This document shows positions 52,092 to 60,665 of a stretch of DNA of 64,000 nt, one piece after another (the first letter of the stretch is position 1; every line of letters begins with the position of its first letter). A program made the position numbers and the translations under genes. A model generated the notes under the pieces. The model was given only the letters and a program-made list of their open reading frames with translations, was not told where the DNA came from and did not search any database. Origin of the DNA: DAOMNO01 sp035443885 (GTDB lineage Bacteria; Planctomycetota; Phycisphaerae; Phycisphaerales; SM1A02); the NCBI GenBank assembly GCA_035443885.1, contig DAOMNO010000002.1, positions 1 through 64,000 on the forward strand. The letters run 5' to 3'.

Positions 52092-52520
52092 TTACGGAAG
52101 GTGCCGCCTCACGTGCAAGGCAGCCACAATCACTTTCCCCAGAAGGGTCAGAAAGTACGCGACCACCACGCCGAGCAGCAGCGGCCTGCTGCTCAGAGAG
52201 GTCGCGGAGTATAGCAGGAACGCTCCCGCAAGTGTGAGCAACATCCCAAACACATCCGCCACCAGCCACAACATCATGGTGATGCTCGCGGGTTTGGCCA
52301 TCCACGGCACGATCGCGAAAACCCCGGCAATGGTCACCGCTGCCACGAGCGCGACGCCGATCACCCCGGTCGTGATGGTGTCGTTCCCGAAGCCGAACAG
52401 TGAACAGACCAAGGTCCACCCCCCTGCCGCAGCGGCGTTGGAAAGAACGACGGCCTGCAACAGCCGACCCGTCGGCAGGGTGAGGAGCGGTTCAGCAGCA
52501 GTTGGACGCGGTTCAACCAT
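52092..52520 (-). CDS. AtpI-like membrane protein of the ATP synthase operon
   Basis: About 142 aa with four hydrophobic segments (LLQAVVLSNAAAAGGWTLVC, TTGVIGVALVAAVTIAGVFA, SITMMLWLVADVFGMLLTLA, RPLLLGVVVAYFLTLLGKVI). The size, helix count and place before atpB fit AtpI/AtpR assembly proteins, though the sequence is not diagnostic. Start ATG 52520 overlaps the stop of the previous gene (ATGGTTGA); an open frame runs to 52580. Confidence 0.65.
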   Translation of the reverse strand: MVEPRPTAAEPLLTLPTGRLLQAVVLSNAAAAGGWTLVCSLFGFGNDTITTGVIGVALVAAVTIAGVFAIVPWMAKPASITMMLWLVADVFGMLLTLAGAFLLYSATSLSSRPLLLGVVVAYFLTLLGKVIVAALHVRRHLP

Positions 52521-52986
52521 CGTGCGGGGGGTTCCGAGGCCCGCTGCTGCCGGTGTGCTTGGTTGACTCGCCATCATCATCCGTTTCCAGTCCTAAATCT
52601 CGCAGTGCTTTCCACTGCTCGTGCGTCAGTTCCCCCTCATCGATCTCGCCCCCATCACGTTCACCTGCTTGCGCCAGGGACTGATCGGAACCCTTGGATC
52701 GTTCGCGATCCAGTTGACCAGCACCAGACCGATTGAAGCGAGTCGGAATCGGCATCTGCCGATTGATCTGCATCGATCGACGAATGAAGTCGGTCAGCCC
52801 GACTGCGATGCCTGCGATCGAACCTATCACCACGCCGTACGGCCTCGTGTTGAACATCGCATCAAATCCCCAACCCAAGAGGACGCCAGCGATGATTTCG
52901 GTGCCAAACGTAAACGCGAGACCAGCCAACTTCCACATCAGCCGGAGTTCCTCATTGCTCACATCGCCTTGTCCCTTTGGGATCAT
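52513..52986 (-). CDS. AtpZ/AtpI-type F0 accessory protein
   Basis: 157 aa. Two membrane helices (LAGLAFTFGTEIIAGVLLGW and YGVVIGSIAGIAVGLTDFI) and the short R-rich end IRRSM resemble AtpZ-family proteins at the head of ATP synthase operons. These may help c-ring assembly or carry Mg2+/Ca2+. A ~70-residue acidic, polar C-terminus is extra. TATAAA (53000-52995) sits 8 nt before ATG 52986 and no SD is seen; it is the first gene of the operon and its mRNA may be leaderless. Confidence 0.7.
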   Translation of the reverse strand: MIPKGQGDVSNEELRLMWKLAGLAFTFGTEIIAGVLLGWGFDAMFNTRPYGVVIGSIAGIAVGLTDFIRRSMQINRQMPIPTRFNRSGAGQLDRERSKGSDQSLAQAGERDGGEIDEGELTHEQWKALRDLGLETDDDGESTKHTGSSGPRNPPHDG

Positions 52987-53203
52987 GCGCGACCTTTATA
53001 TCAGGGGAGCACTGCCGAAGCCGAACCGACTTTGTGAAACTTTTCTCAAACTGGTCGATACTGTACGCTGGATGTAATCCCCCTGCAACTTCGGTCGCGA
53101 CACGTTCGGCATTTGTCGCGTATCCTGCCGCTTTCGTAGGTTCGCATCACCGCTTCCATGAGCGATTGGAAGCCAGTTCCCTGCCCGTTCACCTGCACCC
53201 CCC

Positions 53204-53761
53204 ATGCCCTTCTCCGACTCTGACATCATCGACGTAACACCCGGCAAAATGACCCGCGCGGATGCCCTTTTCCTGCCCGCCGTCTTCAAAGGCCTCGGCA
53301 CCACGCTCCGACATCTGTTTGAGAATGTCGGCCGCGATGGCAAGCAGAAGAAAAATGTCTGGGTCGTCCAATACCCGGAAGAGAAACGTGACGATCGTGA
53401 TGTGCTTGAAGGCGGCCAGCATCGAGGCAACTTCCGCGGCGTGCACCGCTTGAACCGCGATGAGCGTGGTCGCGTCCGTTGCGTCGCGTGTTTCATGTGT
53501 GCAACGGCCTGCCCCGCCAACTGCATTCACATCGTTGCAGAAGAATCACCTTGGGATGACCGAGAAAAGTATCCCAAGCAGTTCGACATTGACGAGCTGC
53601 GCTGCATCTACTGCGGTATGTGTGAAGAGGCATGTCCCGTTGACGCCATTGAACTCACGCCGTTCTATGAAGTCACCGGCCTGACCCGCCAGGAAATGAT
53701 CTTCGACAAGACGAAGCTGCTTGAAGTGTATGACCAGACGGTCGATGAAAAGCCGATGTAA
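53204..53761 (+). CDS. nuoI: NADH-quinone oxidoreductase subunit I-like 4Fe-4S protein
   Basis: 185 aa. Two ferredoxin clusters are present: CVACFMCATACPANCI and CIYCGMCEEACPVDAIELT. The N-terminal GLGTTLRHLFENV and mid QHRGNFRGVHRLNRDERG match NuoI. NuoI bridges the peripheral and membrane arms of complex I. It stands alone, without other nuo genes. The SD is not clear. It diverges from the ATP synthase operon, with about 220 nt between. Confidence 0.88.
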   Translation: MPFSDSDIIDVTPGKMTRADALFLPAVFKGLGTTLRHLFENVGRDGKQKKNVWVVQYPEEKRDDRDVLEGGQHRGNFRGVHRLNRDERGRVRCVACFMCATACPANCIHIVAEESPWDDREKYPKQFDIDELRCIYCGMCEEACPVDAIELTPFYEVTGLTRQEMIFDKTKLLEVYDQTVDEKPM

Positions 53762-53795
53762 CTCCGCGTTTCTACGCCGTCCTGCGTCATCTTCG

Positions 53796-54380
53796 CTACA
53801 ACCCCGGCACCGTGATCGCGGGCCAAAGCCATGCAAACAGTGCGCCAGTAATCACGGCGAACGCAACACCATCTGCAATACAGGCCAGCACGTTGCGTAG
53901 CGGCGTTCCGAACCAGATCGCTTGCGGAATGGACGCGAAGGTATAGGCCATCAGCGCGGCCGTCCCGGTAAACCGAAATACCCCCATGAAATCACGTCCG
54001 GCAGAAAGCCCGATCGTGGCGAGATAGGCGATAAATACACCAACGACAAGATAGAAGATGAAGGAAAGCACCATGTTGCGGCCCATCTTCCCGAAGGACT
54101 CCGGCGGCCAAACCTGAAGCAACCCGTGCGGACCGGACTCGAATTTCGCTTTCGTCTCAGGATCCATCTTCGCAGGATTGCATTCGGTCATATGCGGGAA
54201 GAAGTAAATACCTGGCGCCACGCTGGCTGCTCGGACTGCTTTCATGACCGTATCTTCATCGGCCAGTTTCTTGAAGTCGTTCTTGTGATGAGGCATTACC
54301 ATCCACGCGAGCGCGCTGGCCACCCAAACCGCCGCAGCTGAAAGCACGATTGGAAGCCAGAGATCAAGAAGGCTGACCAT
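53796..54380 (-). CDS. Conserved membrane protein, unknown
   Basis: 194 aa. Four hydrophobic segments: about 7-28, 105-125, 133-152 and 170-190. Between the first and second lies a soluble stretch with the blocks HHKNDFKKLADEDTVMKAVR, YFFPHMTECNPAKMDPE and GLLQVWPPESFGKMGRNM. Related membrane proteins with this layout occur in many bacteria without known role. It converges with nuoI. No SD was judged decisive. Confidence 0.65.
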   Translation of the reverse strand: MVSLLDLWLPIVLSAAAVWVASALAWMVMPHHKNDFKKLADEDTVMKAVRAASVAPGIYFFPHMTECNPAKMDPETKAKFESGPHGLLQVWPPESFGKMGRNMVLSFIFYLVVGVFIAYLATIGLSAGRDFMGVFRFTGTAALMAYTFASIPQAIWFGTPLRNVLACIADGVAFAVITGALFAWLWPAITVPGL

Positions 54381-54462
54381 TGCACAACTCCTTTTTCACA
54401 TGAACCCAGTGTCTCGTACGCATCCAACATCTAACAGTAATGCGCCGTGGCAGGCTCTCCCC

Positions 54463-54960
54463 TCACGGAATCAAGTAGCCCAAATGCACTTCCGCATGTC
54501 GCAGTGAGACAGCAATCCGTTCTTCATCGGTCATTTTGCCCAGCGCTGGACTATGAAATCGTGCTGGCTCATGGCACTGAAGCCTCGCAATGGCGCTACG
54601 CAGGCGAGCAGCACCCGCTTCGGTGCTCATCAGCTCTGTGCCATATGTACCTGCTGCGATGCCCGGAATGCGAAAGCCACGGCGCATCGGCTTGCTCAGA
54701 AACCTTCGCTTCATCATGCGTGCGATCATGCGCACAAACCACGGCGGCTGCATCTCCGAGGGATAACCTTCGTAGCTGTATTCGATCCATGCTGCAAGAT
54801 GGCCAAAAATCTGCCCGGGTGTCCAGTTCCCCGTCGCGCGCAGCGTGCCAGCATGGTCCGCTGCGACGAGCGTATCAATCTCCGCCAGAAGGTCTTCGAG
54901 CGTGTCGAAGTGCACCTGACGAAACTCCGACTGCGCTGCAGACGCGACACCCGTGCTCAT
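54463..54960 (-). CDS. DUF1569 (DinB-like) protein
   Basis: About 165 aa. The helix-rich sequence with FDTLEDLLAEIDTLVAA, GNWTPGQIFGHLAAWIEYS and a late AVSLRHAEVHLGYL matches the DUF1569/DinB-like four-helix family, in which three His residues can bind metal. His residues are present at the right places (GHLAAW, LRHAEVH). The start ATG 54960 has AAGGGGCGG upstream. Immediately downstream of thiG, so possibly co-transcribed; function unknown. Confidence 0.7.
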   Translation of the reverse strand: MSTGVASAAQSEFRQVHFDTLEDLLAEIDTLVAADHAGTLRATGNWTPGQIFGHLAAWIEYSYEGYPSEMQPPWFVRMIARMMKRRFLSKPMRRGFRIPGIAAGTYGTELMSTEAGAARLRSAIARLQCHEPARFHSPALGKMTDEERIAVSLRHAEVHLGYLIP

Positions 54961-55038
54961 AAACCGCCCCTTTACGACGCAAAGACTCGCAGGATCATAC
55001 CTGCTGGCGTCATGCTCAATCAAACGCAGTTCCTCAGC

Positions 55039-55887
55039 CTACTCGCCTGGAATGTACGAAATCACGCCTTCCCAAGGGCTTGAGGCCGTCGCGTACATTC
55101 GCTTCGGTATGCGACCGGCACGCGCGCCAAGGTAGCCTGCCTCACATGCTGCCTGCATCGCTCGTGCCATCTGGACTGGATTCTTCGCGTGGGCGATGCC
55201 GGTGTTGAGCAGCACGCCATCTGCGCCAAGTTCCATCGCCAGCGTAACGTCGCTCGGCGTGCCAACGCCAGCATCGACAATCACAGGATACGACTTGGCG
55301 CCATCTTCCTTGAGCAAATCGAGAATCATTCGAATAGCCGCAGGATTCGCGATGCCTCGCCCGCTGCCGATGGGGCTTCCAGCAGGCATGACGCACGTCG
55401 CGCCTGCATCGCGCAGCCGCAGCGCCATGATGGGATCGTCGCTTGTGTAACACATCACGGAAAAGCCGTCTGCAACAAGTTCTTTGCACGCCTCAAGCGT
55501 GCCGACAGGATCAGGCAGCAGTGTCTTCCTGTCGCCAAGCACTTCAAGCTTCACCCAATGCTGCCCCGGATTGCGGAGTTGTTCCAGAATCTCTCTGCCA
55601 AGACGCGAGACACGCACTGCGTCTTCCGCGGTAAAACATCCCGCTGTGTTCGGCAAAATTGTGTATCGATCAAGATCGAGAAACTCCAGCAGTGATCGAC
55701 CGTCTTTATCCACCAATCGCTCGCGGCGAACCGCAACCGTAACAACTTCCGCGCCGGAAGCATCCAAGGCTTCCTGCATGATCTCGTAGCTCTCGTACTT
55801 CCCCGTGCCGACGATGAGACGATTGTGAATGGTGAGATGGCCGAGTTGGAGCGGTGCGTACACGCCTTCGCGAAGCTGCTGCGTCAT
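55039..55887 (-). CDS. thiG: Thiazole synthase ThiG
   Basis: 282 aa. Contains RLIVGTGKYESYEIMQEALD, VTVAVRRERL, NTAGCFTAEDAVRVSRLGRE, WVKLEVLGDRKTLLPDPVGT with the Schiff-base Lys, and IVDAGVGTPSDVTLAMELGA. ThiG joins DXP, ThiS thiocarboxylate and iminoglycine to form the thiazole of thiamine. ThiS is at 37372-37572. TACACT lies six nt before the ATG with CTGACG 17 nt further, and there is no SD. Confidence 0.95.
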   Translation of the reverse strand: MTQQLREGVYAPLQLGHLTIHNRLIVGTGKYESYEIMQEALDASGAEVVTVAVRRERLVDKDGRSLLEFLDLDRYTILPNTAGCFTAEDAVRVSRLGREILEQLRNPGQHWVKLEVLGDRKTLLPDPVGTLEACKELVADGFSVMCYTSDDPIMALRLRDAGATCVMPAGSPIGSGRGIANPAAIRMILDLLKEDGAKSYPVIVDAGVGTPSDVTLAMELGADGVLLNTGIAHAKNPVQMARAMQAACEAGYLGARAGRIPKRMYATASSPWEGVISYIPGE

Positions 55888-55893
55888 GTGTGA

Positions 55894-55922
55894 AGTGTAA
55901 GCACGATGAACGCTGGCGTCAG
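55894..55922 (-). promoter_or_regulatory. thiG promoter predicting a leaderless mRNA
   Basis: On the minus strand CTGACG (55922-55917), 17 nt, TACACT (55899-55894), then six nt to the ATG at 55887. Confidence 0.6.
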
Positions 55923-55938
55923 CGTTTCGTATCGTGAT

Positions 55939-57582
55939 TCACACCGGTCCAGCCGCAGGCAAGTTGACCGCAGCCACGCCCAGAATGCCCGGCGCGGCCC
56001 GTAGCGATTCGATGAGCCGGTCGGTCGGCACATCGTCCAGTTTCAAAATCATCATTGCCACCTGTCTGCATGCAGCCCCCGCATCAGTCGCGGGCTTGCG
56101 GCCGATGACCATTTCCGCAATGTTGACGCCCGCATCGCCGAAGAGCTTGCCGACTAACCCGATGCGCCCCGGCTCATCTGCGTTTGTCAGCAGCACCATT
56201 TGGCCGGCAGATACCATGTCCATGGAATAGCCGTCGAGATATGTGATGCGCGGCAGACCATCGCCGTAGATCGCGCCTTCAACGCGGTGTGATCGCTTAC
56301 CCTCACGGTCCACGAGTTCAATGGCGATGCGGTCATCGCCCAAGTCGGCGACGATTGTGGTCTCAGCGTCAATCCTTCGCTGCTCGGCGAGCATCGCAGC
56401 GTTCACCACGTTCACAGGTTGATCGAGATTCGACCGAAGCAGGTCCGCGAGCGCGTAGCGCGCAATGGTGTCGGCCCGCCCTGCGACGGATTCGCCCCGC
56501 ATCGTGAATCGAACCGCCCCGATTTGCATGTCACTTGCAACAGCCTGCAACAGCGGAATCATACGAGAGGCCAAATCGACAAACGCACGCTGTCGATCGC
56601 TGAGATCAAAGCTGAGCTTGCCCATGTTCACCATGCCGTCCACGGGTTCGCCCCGCAGATACTTCAGCATGGCCTTGCACGCATCAAGCGCGACAGCTTC
56701 TTGTGCTTCGACAGTGGAAGCGCCGAGATGCGGCGTGAGCAGAATCTTCGGATGGTTCCGCAGTGGATCATCCTTAGGTGGTGGCTCTTCCTCAAACACA
56801 TCGATTGCCGCCCCGCCGCACTGGCCTGATTCGATGGCTTCAAGCAAAGCCTGTTCGTCCACAATCCCGCCGCGCGCTGCGTTGACAACGAGCAACCCCC
56901 TCCGCGCTTTGCGGAAAGCCTCTCGACTCAACATGCCACTGGTCGATTCCGTCTTGGGCACGTGAAAACTGACGACATCGACTTGTGCAATCAACTCATC
57001 AAACGATCGCACGAGTTTCACTTCACCATCCAGTGCACTATCGGCATTGACGAATGGATCAAACCCGATGACGTTCATGCCGAATGCGATCGCACGCTGG
57101 GCCATCGTCTGCCCAATACGGCCGAAGCCGACGATGCCGAGCGCCATGCCGTGCAGTTGGCGGCCTGTATATTTGTTGCGATCCCATCCCCCTACAGCCA
57201 TCGCCATGTGGCCCTGCGCGATGTTGCGGGCAAGGGCAATCATCAGGGCAAAGGCGTGTTCTGCGGTGGTGATCGTCGAGGCAGAAGCGGAGTTCATCAC
57301 CGCCACGCCGAGACGCGTCGCTGCTTCAAGGTCGATGTTGTCCACGCCGACCCCGGCCCGCGCGATGGCCCGCAGCCGCGACGATCCATCGGCCATAGCC
57401 CGCTCAAGAACATCGGCCGTAATCTGCACCGCAGAGCGGACAACGACGCCTTCGTGTTCGCGCAGGGCGGCCGCCAGTGCCTGGGGTGATAGCCCCGGCT
57501 GAATCGTTACTTCGACACCCGGCTGGGCACGGAGAAATTCCGGGCCTTCGGGGGAGAGTTTGTCGGCGATCAGTATCTTCAT
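55939..57582 (-). CDS. serA: D-3-phosphoglycerate dehydrogenase, long form with ACT domain
   Basis: 547 aa. The catalytic part has GVGVDNIDLEAATRLGVAVM, the NAD loop GIVGFGRIGQTMAQRA, VNAARGGIVDEQALL and the catalytic His in LTPHLGASTVEAQE. After about residue 320 there is an intervening (ASB-like) domain, and the C-terminus ends with an ACT domain (PGRIGLVGKLFGDAGVNIAE), which usually senses serine. The first step of serine synthesis is therefore likely feedback-controlled. TATATC lies 11 nt before the ATG and there is no SD. Confidence 0.95.
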   Translation of the reverse strand: MKILIADKLSPEGPEFLRAQPGVEVTIQPGLSPQALAAALREHEGVVVRSAVQITADVLERAMADGSSRLRAIARAGVGVDNIDLEAATRLGVAVMNSASASTITTAEHAFALMIALARNIAQGHMAMAVGGWDRNKYTGRQLHGMALGIVGFGRIGQTMAQRAIAFGMNVIGFDPFVNADSALDGEVKLVRSFDELIAQVDVVSFHVPKTESTSGMLSREAFRKARRGLLVVNAARGGIVDEQALLEAIESGQCGGAAIDVFEEEPPPKDDPLRNHPKILLTPHLGASTVEAQEAVALDACKAMLKYLRGEPVDGMVNMGKLSFDLSDRQRAFVDLASRMIPLLQAVASDMQIGAVRFTMRGESVAGRADTIARYALADLLRSNLDQPVNVVNAAMLAEQRRIDAETTIVADLGDDRIAIELVDREGKRSHRVEGAIYGDGLPRITYLDGYSMDMVSAGQMVLLTNADEPGRIGLVGKLFGDAGVNIAEMVIGRKPATDAGAACRQVAMMILKLDDVPTDRLIESLRAAPGILGVAAVNLPAAGPV

Positions 57583-57669
57583 GGGTCAGCTTTGATATAA
57601 CCTCGCGCAGGTTGAAGCAACCCCCCTGTATTGCACGTTCACTTTGGTGCCACCCACTGTGATGCGGGA

Positions 57670-57698
57670 TGGACCTTGCGTCTGATCCGTGGTACACT
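57670..57698 (+). promoter_or_regulatory. rpsO promoter
   Basis: TGGACC (57670-57675), 17 nt, TACACT (57693-57698). The leader is about 40 nt with no good SD. Confidence 0.5.
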
Positions 57699-57744
57699 AC
57701 CTGATTCAATACACGAAACAAAAACCGAACACGGATACCCGGCT

Positions 57745-58014
57745 ATGACGATTGCGGCTGCAAAGAAGACACAACTCATTAAAGACTACCGTCGGCACGA
57801 AACCGACAGCGGCTCGCCTGAAGTGCAGATTTCCATTCTCACTTCGCGCATCGTAGAGCTGACCGAGCATTCGCGCGATCACAAGAAGGATCACGCAGCG
57901 CGCCGCGGTCTCATCATGATGGTCGGCAAGCGCAACCGACTCCTTCGATATCTCGCACGGACCGACCGCGACGCCTATCAGGCTCTCATCAAGCGGCTCG
58001 GCCTGCGCAAGTAA
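57745..58014 (+). CDS. rpsO: 30S ribosomal protein S15
   Basis: 89 aa. The sequence TDSGSPEVQISILTSRIVEL, the DHAARRGLIMMVGKRNRLLR block and the C-terminal ALIKRLGLRK are canonical S15. It sits just upstream of pnp, the usual bacterial order. The frame opens to 57631, but ATG 57745 gives the standard N-terminus (MTIAAAKKTQLIKDYRRHET). Confidence 0.97.
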   Translation: MTIAAAKKTQLIKDYRRHETDSGSPEVQISILTSRIVELTEHSRDHKKDHAARRGLIMMVGKRNRLLRYLARTDRDAYQALIKRLGLRK

Positions 58015-58023
58015 AACTTTCAA

Positions 58024-58058
58024 GACGCCGCGGCCACTTCGGTCGCGGCGTCTGTTTT
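58024..58058 (+). terminator. Rho-independent terminator after rpsO
   Basis: GACGCCGCGGCC and GGTCGCGGCGTC form a stem of up to 12 bp (one G-U pair), followed by TGTTTT. Some readthrough into pnp is possible because the T-run is short. Confidence 0.75.
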
Positions 58059-58103
58059 CCACGCAGTCGGCCAGCCGCCGGCGGCAGTGGGCAAGCGACA
58101 GAT

Positions 58104-58164
58104 GAAACGTCGCAAGGCCGCAAGAAACTCCGATGGTCGGGTTCTTGGAGCGCACTGACGTTTC
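58104..58164 (+). promoter_or_regulatory. Long stem-loop in the pnp leader
   Basis: GAAACGTC (58104-58111) pairs perfectly with GACGTTTC (58157-58164), closing a 61-nt hairpin that has inner pairing (AAGAA/TTCTT). In E. coli the pnp leader holds a long RNase III-cleaved hairpin used for PNPase autoregulation; an equivalent role here is inference. The rest of 58059-58278 has no gene. Confidence 0.55.
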
Positions 58165-58278
58165 GGCTTTCAGACGTTCTTCTCTCTGTCCCTTGCCTTC
58201 TGCCTCTTCGGTGTTGGCCTGCTGCACATTGTCAGGCCGCGTCCGCTCTGCGCGGGCGCCAGTAACCAAGAGGTAAAC

Positions 58279-60564
58279 ATGACCTACATCAGCGTTGAAC
58301 GAGAGATCGGCGGACGCCTGCTCAAGTTCGAAACCGGCAAGATTGCCAAACTCGCCACCGGTGCCGTCATGGCCAGCTACGGCGAGGCCACGGTGCTCTG
58401 CACCGCCATGCGAGCGGACCCGCGACCGGGTCTCGACTTCTTCCCGCTTCAGTGCGATTACCGGGAGAAGACAGGTGCCGCGGGCAAGTTCCCCGGCGGC
58501 TTCCGCAAGCGCGAAGGCGCCCCGAATGAGAAAGAAGTTCTCACCATGCGGATGATGGACCGTCCCATCAGGCCGCTCTTCCCGGATGGCTTCATCGACG
58601 AAATCCAGCTTCAGGCATGGGTGATGAGCCATGACGGTCAGACCGATACCGATGTGCTTGCATGCACCGGCGCATCAGCGGCGCTGATGGTGACTGACGC
58701 ACCGTTTGAAGGCCCTTCCGCCACTGTCCGCGTTGGCCGCATCATCACTGACGACGGCGAGCAGTTCATCCTCAACCCGACCTATGCCCAGCTTGAGTTC
58801 TCCGATCTTGATCTTGTCGTCTCAGGCCACAAGGACGGCATCAACATGATCGAAGTCGGCGCAGCAGAAGTACCTGATGCAGACGTGCTCGCGGCGATCA
58901 AGTTCGGCTATGAGCAAGGCATCAAACCGATTCTTGAATTGCAAATCGAGCTGATGGAGAAAGCTGGCAAGACACAGAAGCGTCTCGGCACGCTCTGCCT
59001 CCCGCCACAGGACATTGTCGATCTCGTCAAGAGCACCTGCGAAGCGGAATTGCTTCAGGCGCGGCAGATCAACAAGAAGCACGAGCGAGGCGACGCGGTG
59101 GATGCCATCCGGCAGAAGCTGCTGGATACCCATTTCGTCGTACCTGAAGGCATCCCTTACTCCGAGCATCTCAAGGCTGAACAGCGCCGCAACTTCGCCA
59201 AGGAAGCGTTCCGCACGCTTGAGAAGAAGGTTACGCAAAAACTCATCAAAGAGAAGGGCATCCGTGCAGACGGTCGCGACTTCACAACCATCCGTCCGCT
59301 CACAATGGAAGTGGGTTTCCTTGCACGCACGCACGGCTCAGCGCTCTTCCAGCGAGGTGAGACGCAGTCGATCGTAACCTGTACGCTCGGCACAGCACGC
59401 AATGAGCAAATCATCGACGGACTGCTGCCTGAATACGCCAAAAAGTTCTACCTGCACTACAACTTCCCGCCGTTCTGCGTCGGCGAAGCTGGCCGCATCA
59501 TGGGGCCGGGCCGCCGCGAGATCGGCCATGGCGCACTGGCGGAACGGTCGCTTCTGGGCATCCTGCCTGATCTGGAAGAATTCCCCTACACAGTTCGCCT
59601 TGTCAGCGACATTACAGAATCCAACGGCTCGTCGTCGATGGCCAGCGTCTGTGGCGGTTGCCTTGCTCTGATGGACGCAGGTGTGCCGATCAAGGCGACC
59701 TGCGCTGGCATTTCGGTTGGGCGCTTCACGCAGGAAGACGGCAGCGTCATCCATGTTACCGACATCATCGGCGAAGAAGATTTCTTCGGCGAGATGGACT
59801 TCAAGGTCTCCGGCACGCGCGATGGCGTCACCGGCATTCAGCTTGACCTGAAGGCTCGCGGCCTGTGGTTTGACGAAATCGAGAAGATTTTCGTGCAGGC
59901 TCGCGAAGGCCGCCTGCATCTCATCAACGAGATGGAGAAGGTTCTTCCCGCTCCGCGCGCAGACCTCTCCAAGTACGCCCCCCGCATCATCACTGTCATC
60001 GTCGACCCGGAAAAGATCGGCAAGATCATCGGCCCGGGCGGCAAGACCATTCGCGCCATTCAGGAACGCACTGGCGCGACTATCGACATCGAAAACGACG
60101 GCACTGTCTATATCGCTGCGACCGACGGCGAAGCTGGCGCGCGGGCGAAGGCGGAAGTCGAAGCGCTCGGCGCAGAAATCAAAGTCGGCTCGATCTACGA
60201 AGGCAAAGTCGTCTCGACCAAGGACTTTGGCGCGTTCATCGAAATCGCGCCAGGCACCGATGGCATGTGCCACATCAGCGAACTGGCTGAGGGTTATGTC
60301 AAGAGTGTTGATGAAGTCGTCAAGATCGGCGATGTCATCAAGGTGAAGGTCATCAACGTCGATGACAACGGCCGTATCAAACTCAGCCGCAAGGCCCTGA
60401 TTACAGACGGCAAAGGCCCTGGTGATGGCGCACCGGTAACAGTCGGCGACGGCACCCGCCCACCGCGCCGTGAAGGCGGTGATCGGGGCGATCGCGGCAA
60501 CCGAGGCGGCGGCGGTCGAGGACGCGGTGGCGGCCGAGAAGGTCAGCCGGTCGCCAACTCGTAA
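58279..60564 (+). CDS. pnp: Polyribonucleotide nucleotidyltransferase (PNPase)
   Basis: 761 aa. Two RNase PH domains: the first near FETGKIAKLATGAVMASYGE, the second with GRDFTTIRPLTMEVGF and the FMGPGRREIGHGALAERSL-type core. A KH domain follows (IGKIIGPGGKTIRAIQERTG, about 577-596) and an S1 domain (VGSIYEGKVVSTKDFGAFIE onwards). The last ~40 residues are Arg/Gly-rich (RGG-like), an extra RNA-binding tail. PNPase degrades RNA 3'-5' phosphorolytically. SD AGAGGT lies before the ATG. The strong hairpin in its leader may regulate it. Confidence 0.97.
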   Translation: MTYISVEREIGGRLLKFETGKIAKLATGAVMASYGEATVLCTAMRADPRPGLDFFPLQCDYREKTGAAGKFPGGFRKREGAPNEKEVLTMRMMDRPIRPLFPDGFIDEIQLQAWVMSHDGQTDTDVLACTGASAALMVTDAPFEGPSATVRVGRIITDDGEQFILNPTYAQLEFSDLDLVVSGHKDGINMIEVGAAEVPDADVLAAIKFGYEQGIKPILELQIELMEKAGKTQKRLGTLCLPPQDIVDLVKSTCEAELLQARQINKKHERGDAVDAIRQKLLDTHFVVPEGIPYSEHLKAEQRRNFAKEAFRTLEKKVTQKLIKEKGIRADGRDFTTIRPLTMEVGFLARTHGSALFQRGETQSIVTCTLGTARNEQIIDGLLPEYAKKFYLHYNFPPFCVGEAGRIMGPGRREIGHGALAERSLLGILPDLEEFPYTVRLVSDITESNGSSSMASVCGGCLALMDAGVPIKATCAGISVGRFTQEDGSVIHVTDIIGEEDFFGEMDFKVSGTRDGVTGIQLDLKARGLWFDEIEKIFVQAREGRLHLINEMEKVLPAPRADLSKYAPRIITVIVDPEKIGKIIGPGGKTIRAIQERTGATIDIENDGTVYIAATDGEAGARAKAEVEALGAEIKVGSIYEGKVVSTKDFGAFIEIAPGTDGMCHISELAEGYVKSVDEVVKIGDVIKVKVINVDDNGRIKLSRKALITDGKGPGDGAPVTVGDGTRPPRREGGDRGDRGNRGGGGRGRGGGREGQPVANS

Positions 60565-60589
60565 ATCTGCTTCGGCATTGTGAATACAC

Positions 60590-60626
60590 GCGGCGCGGCT
60601 GATGAGGCTGCGCCGCTTTCAATTTG
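60590..60626 (+). terminator. Terminator after pnp
   Basis: GCGGCGCGGCT and AGGCTGCGCCGC form a GC-rich stem with a GATG loop, followed by TTTCAATTT. Confidence 0.65.
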
Positions 60627-60665
60627 GCACGAACACGGTGAGATCAATGGCTTTTCCCGACGGGA

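Noticed and set aside
57706..58632. 308-aa minus-strand open frame
   Set aside because: Antisense to rpsO, the terminator and pnp; an effect of high GC, not a gene.
59338..60273. 311-aa minus-strand open frame
   Set aside because: Antisense to the pnp core domains.
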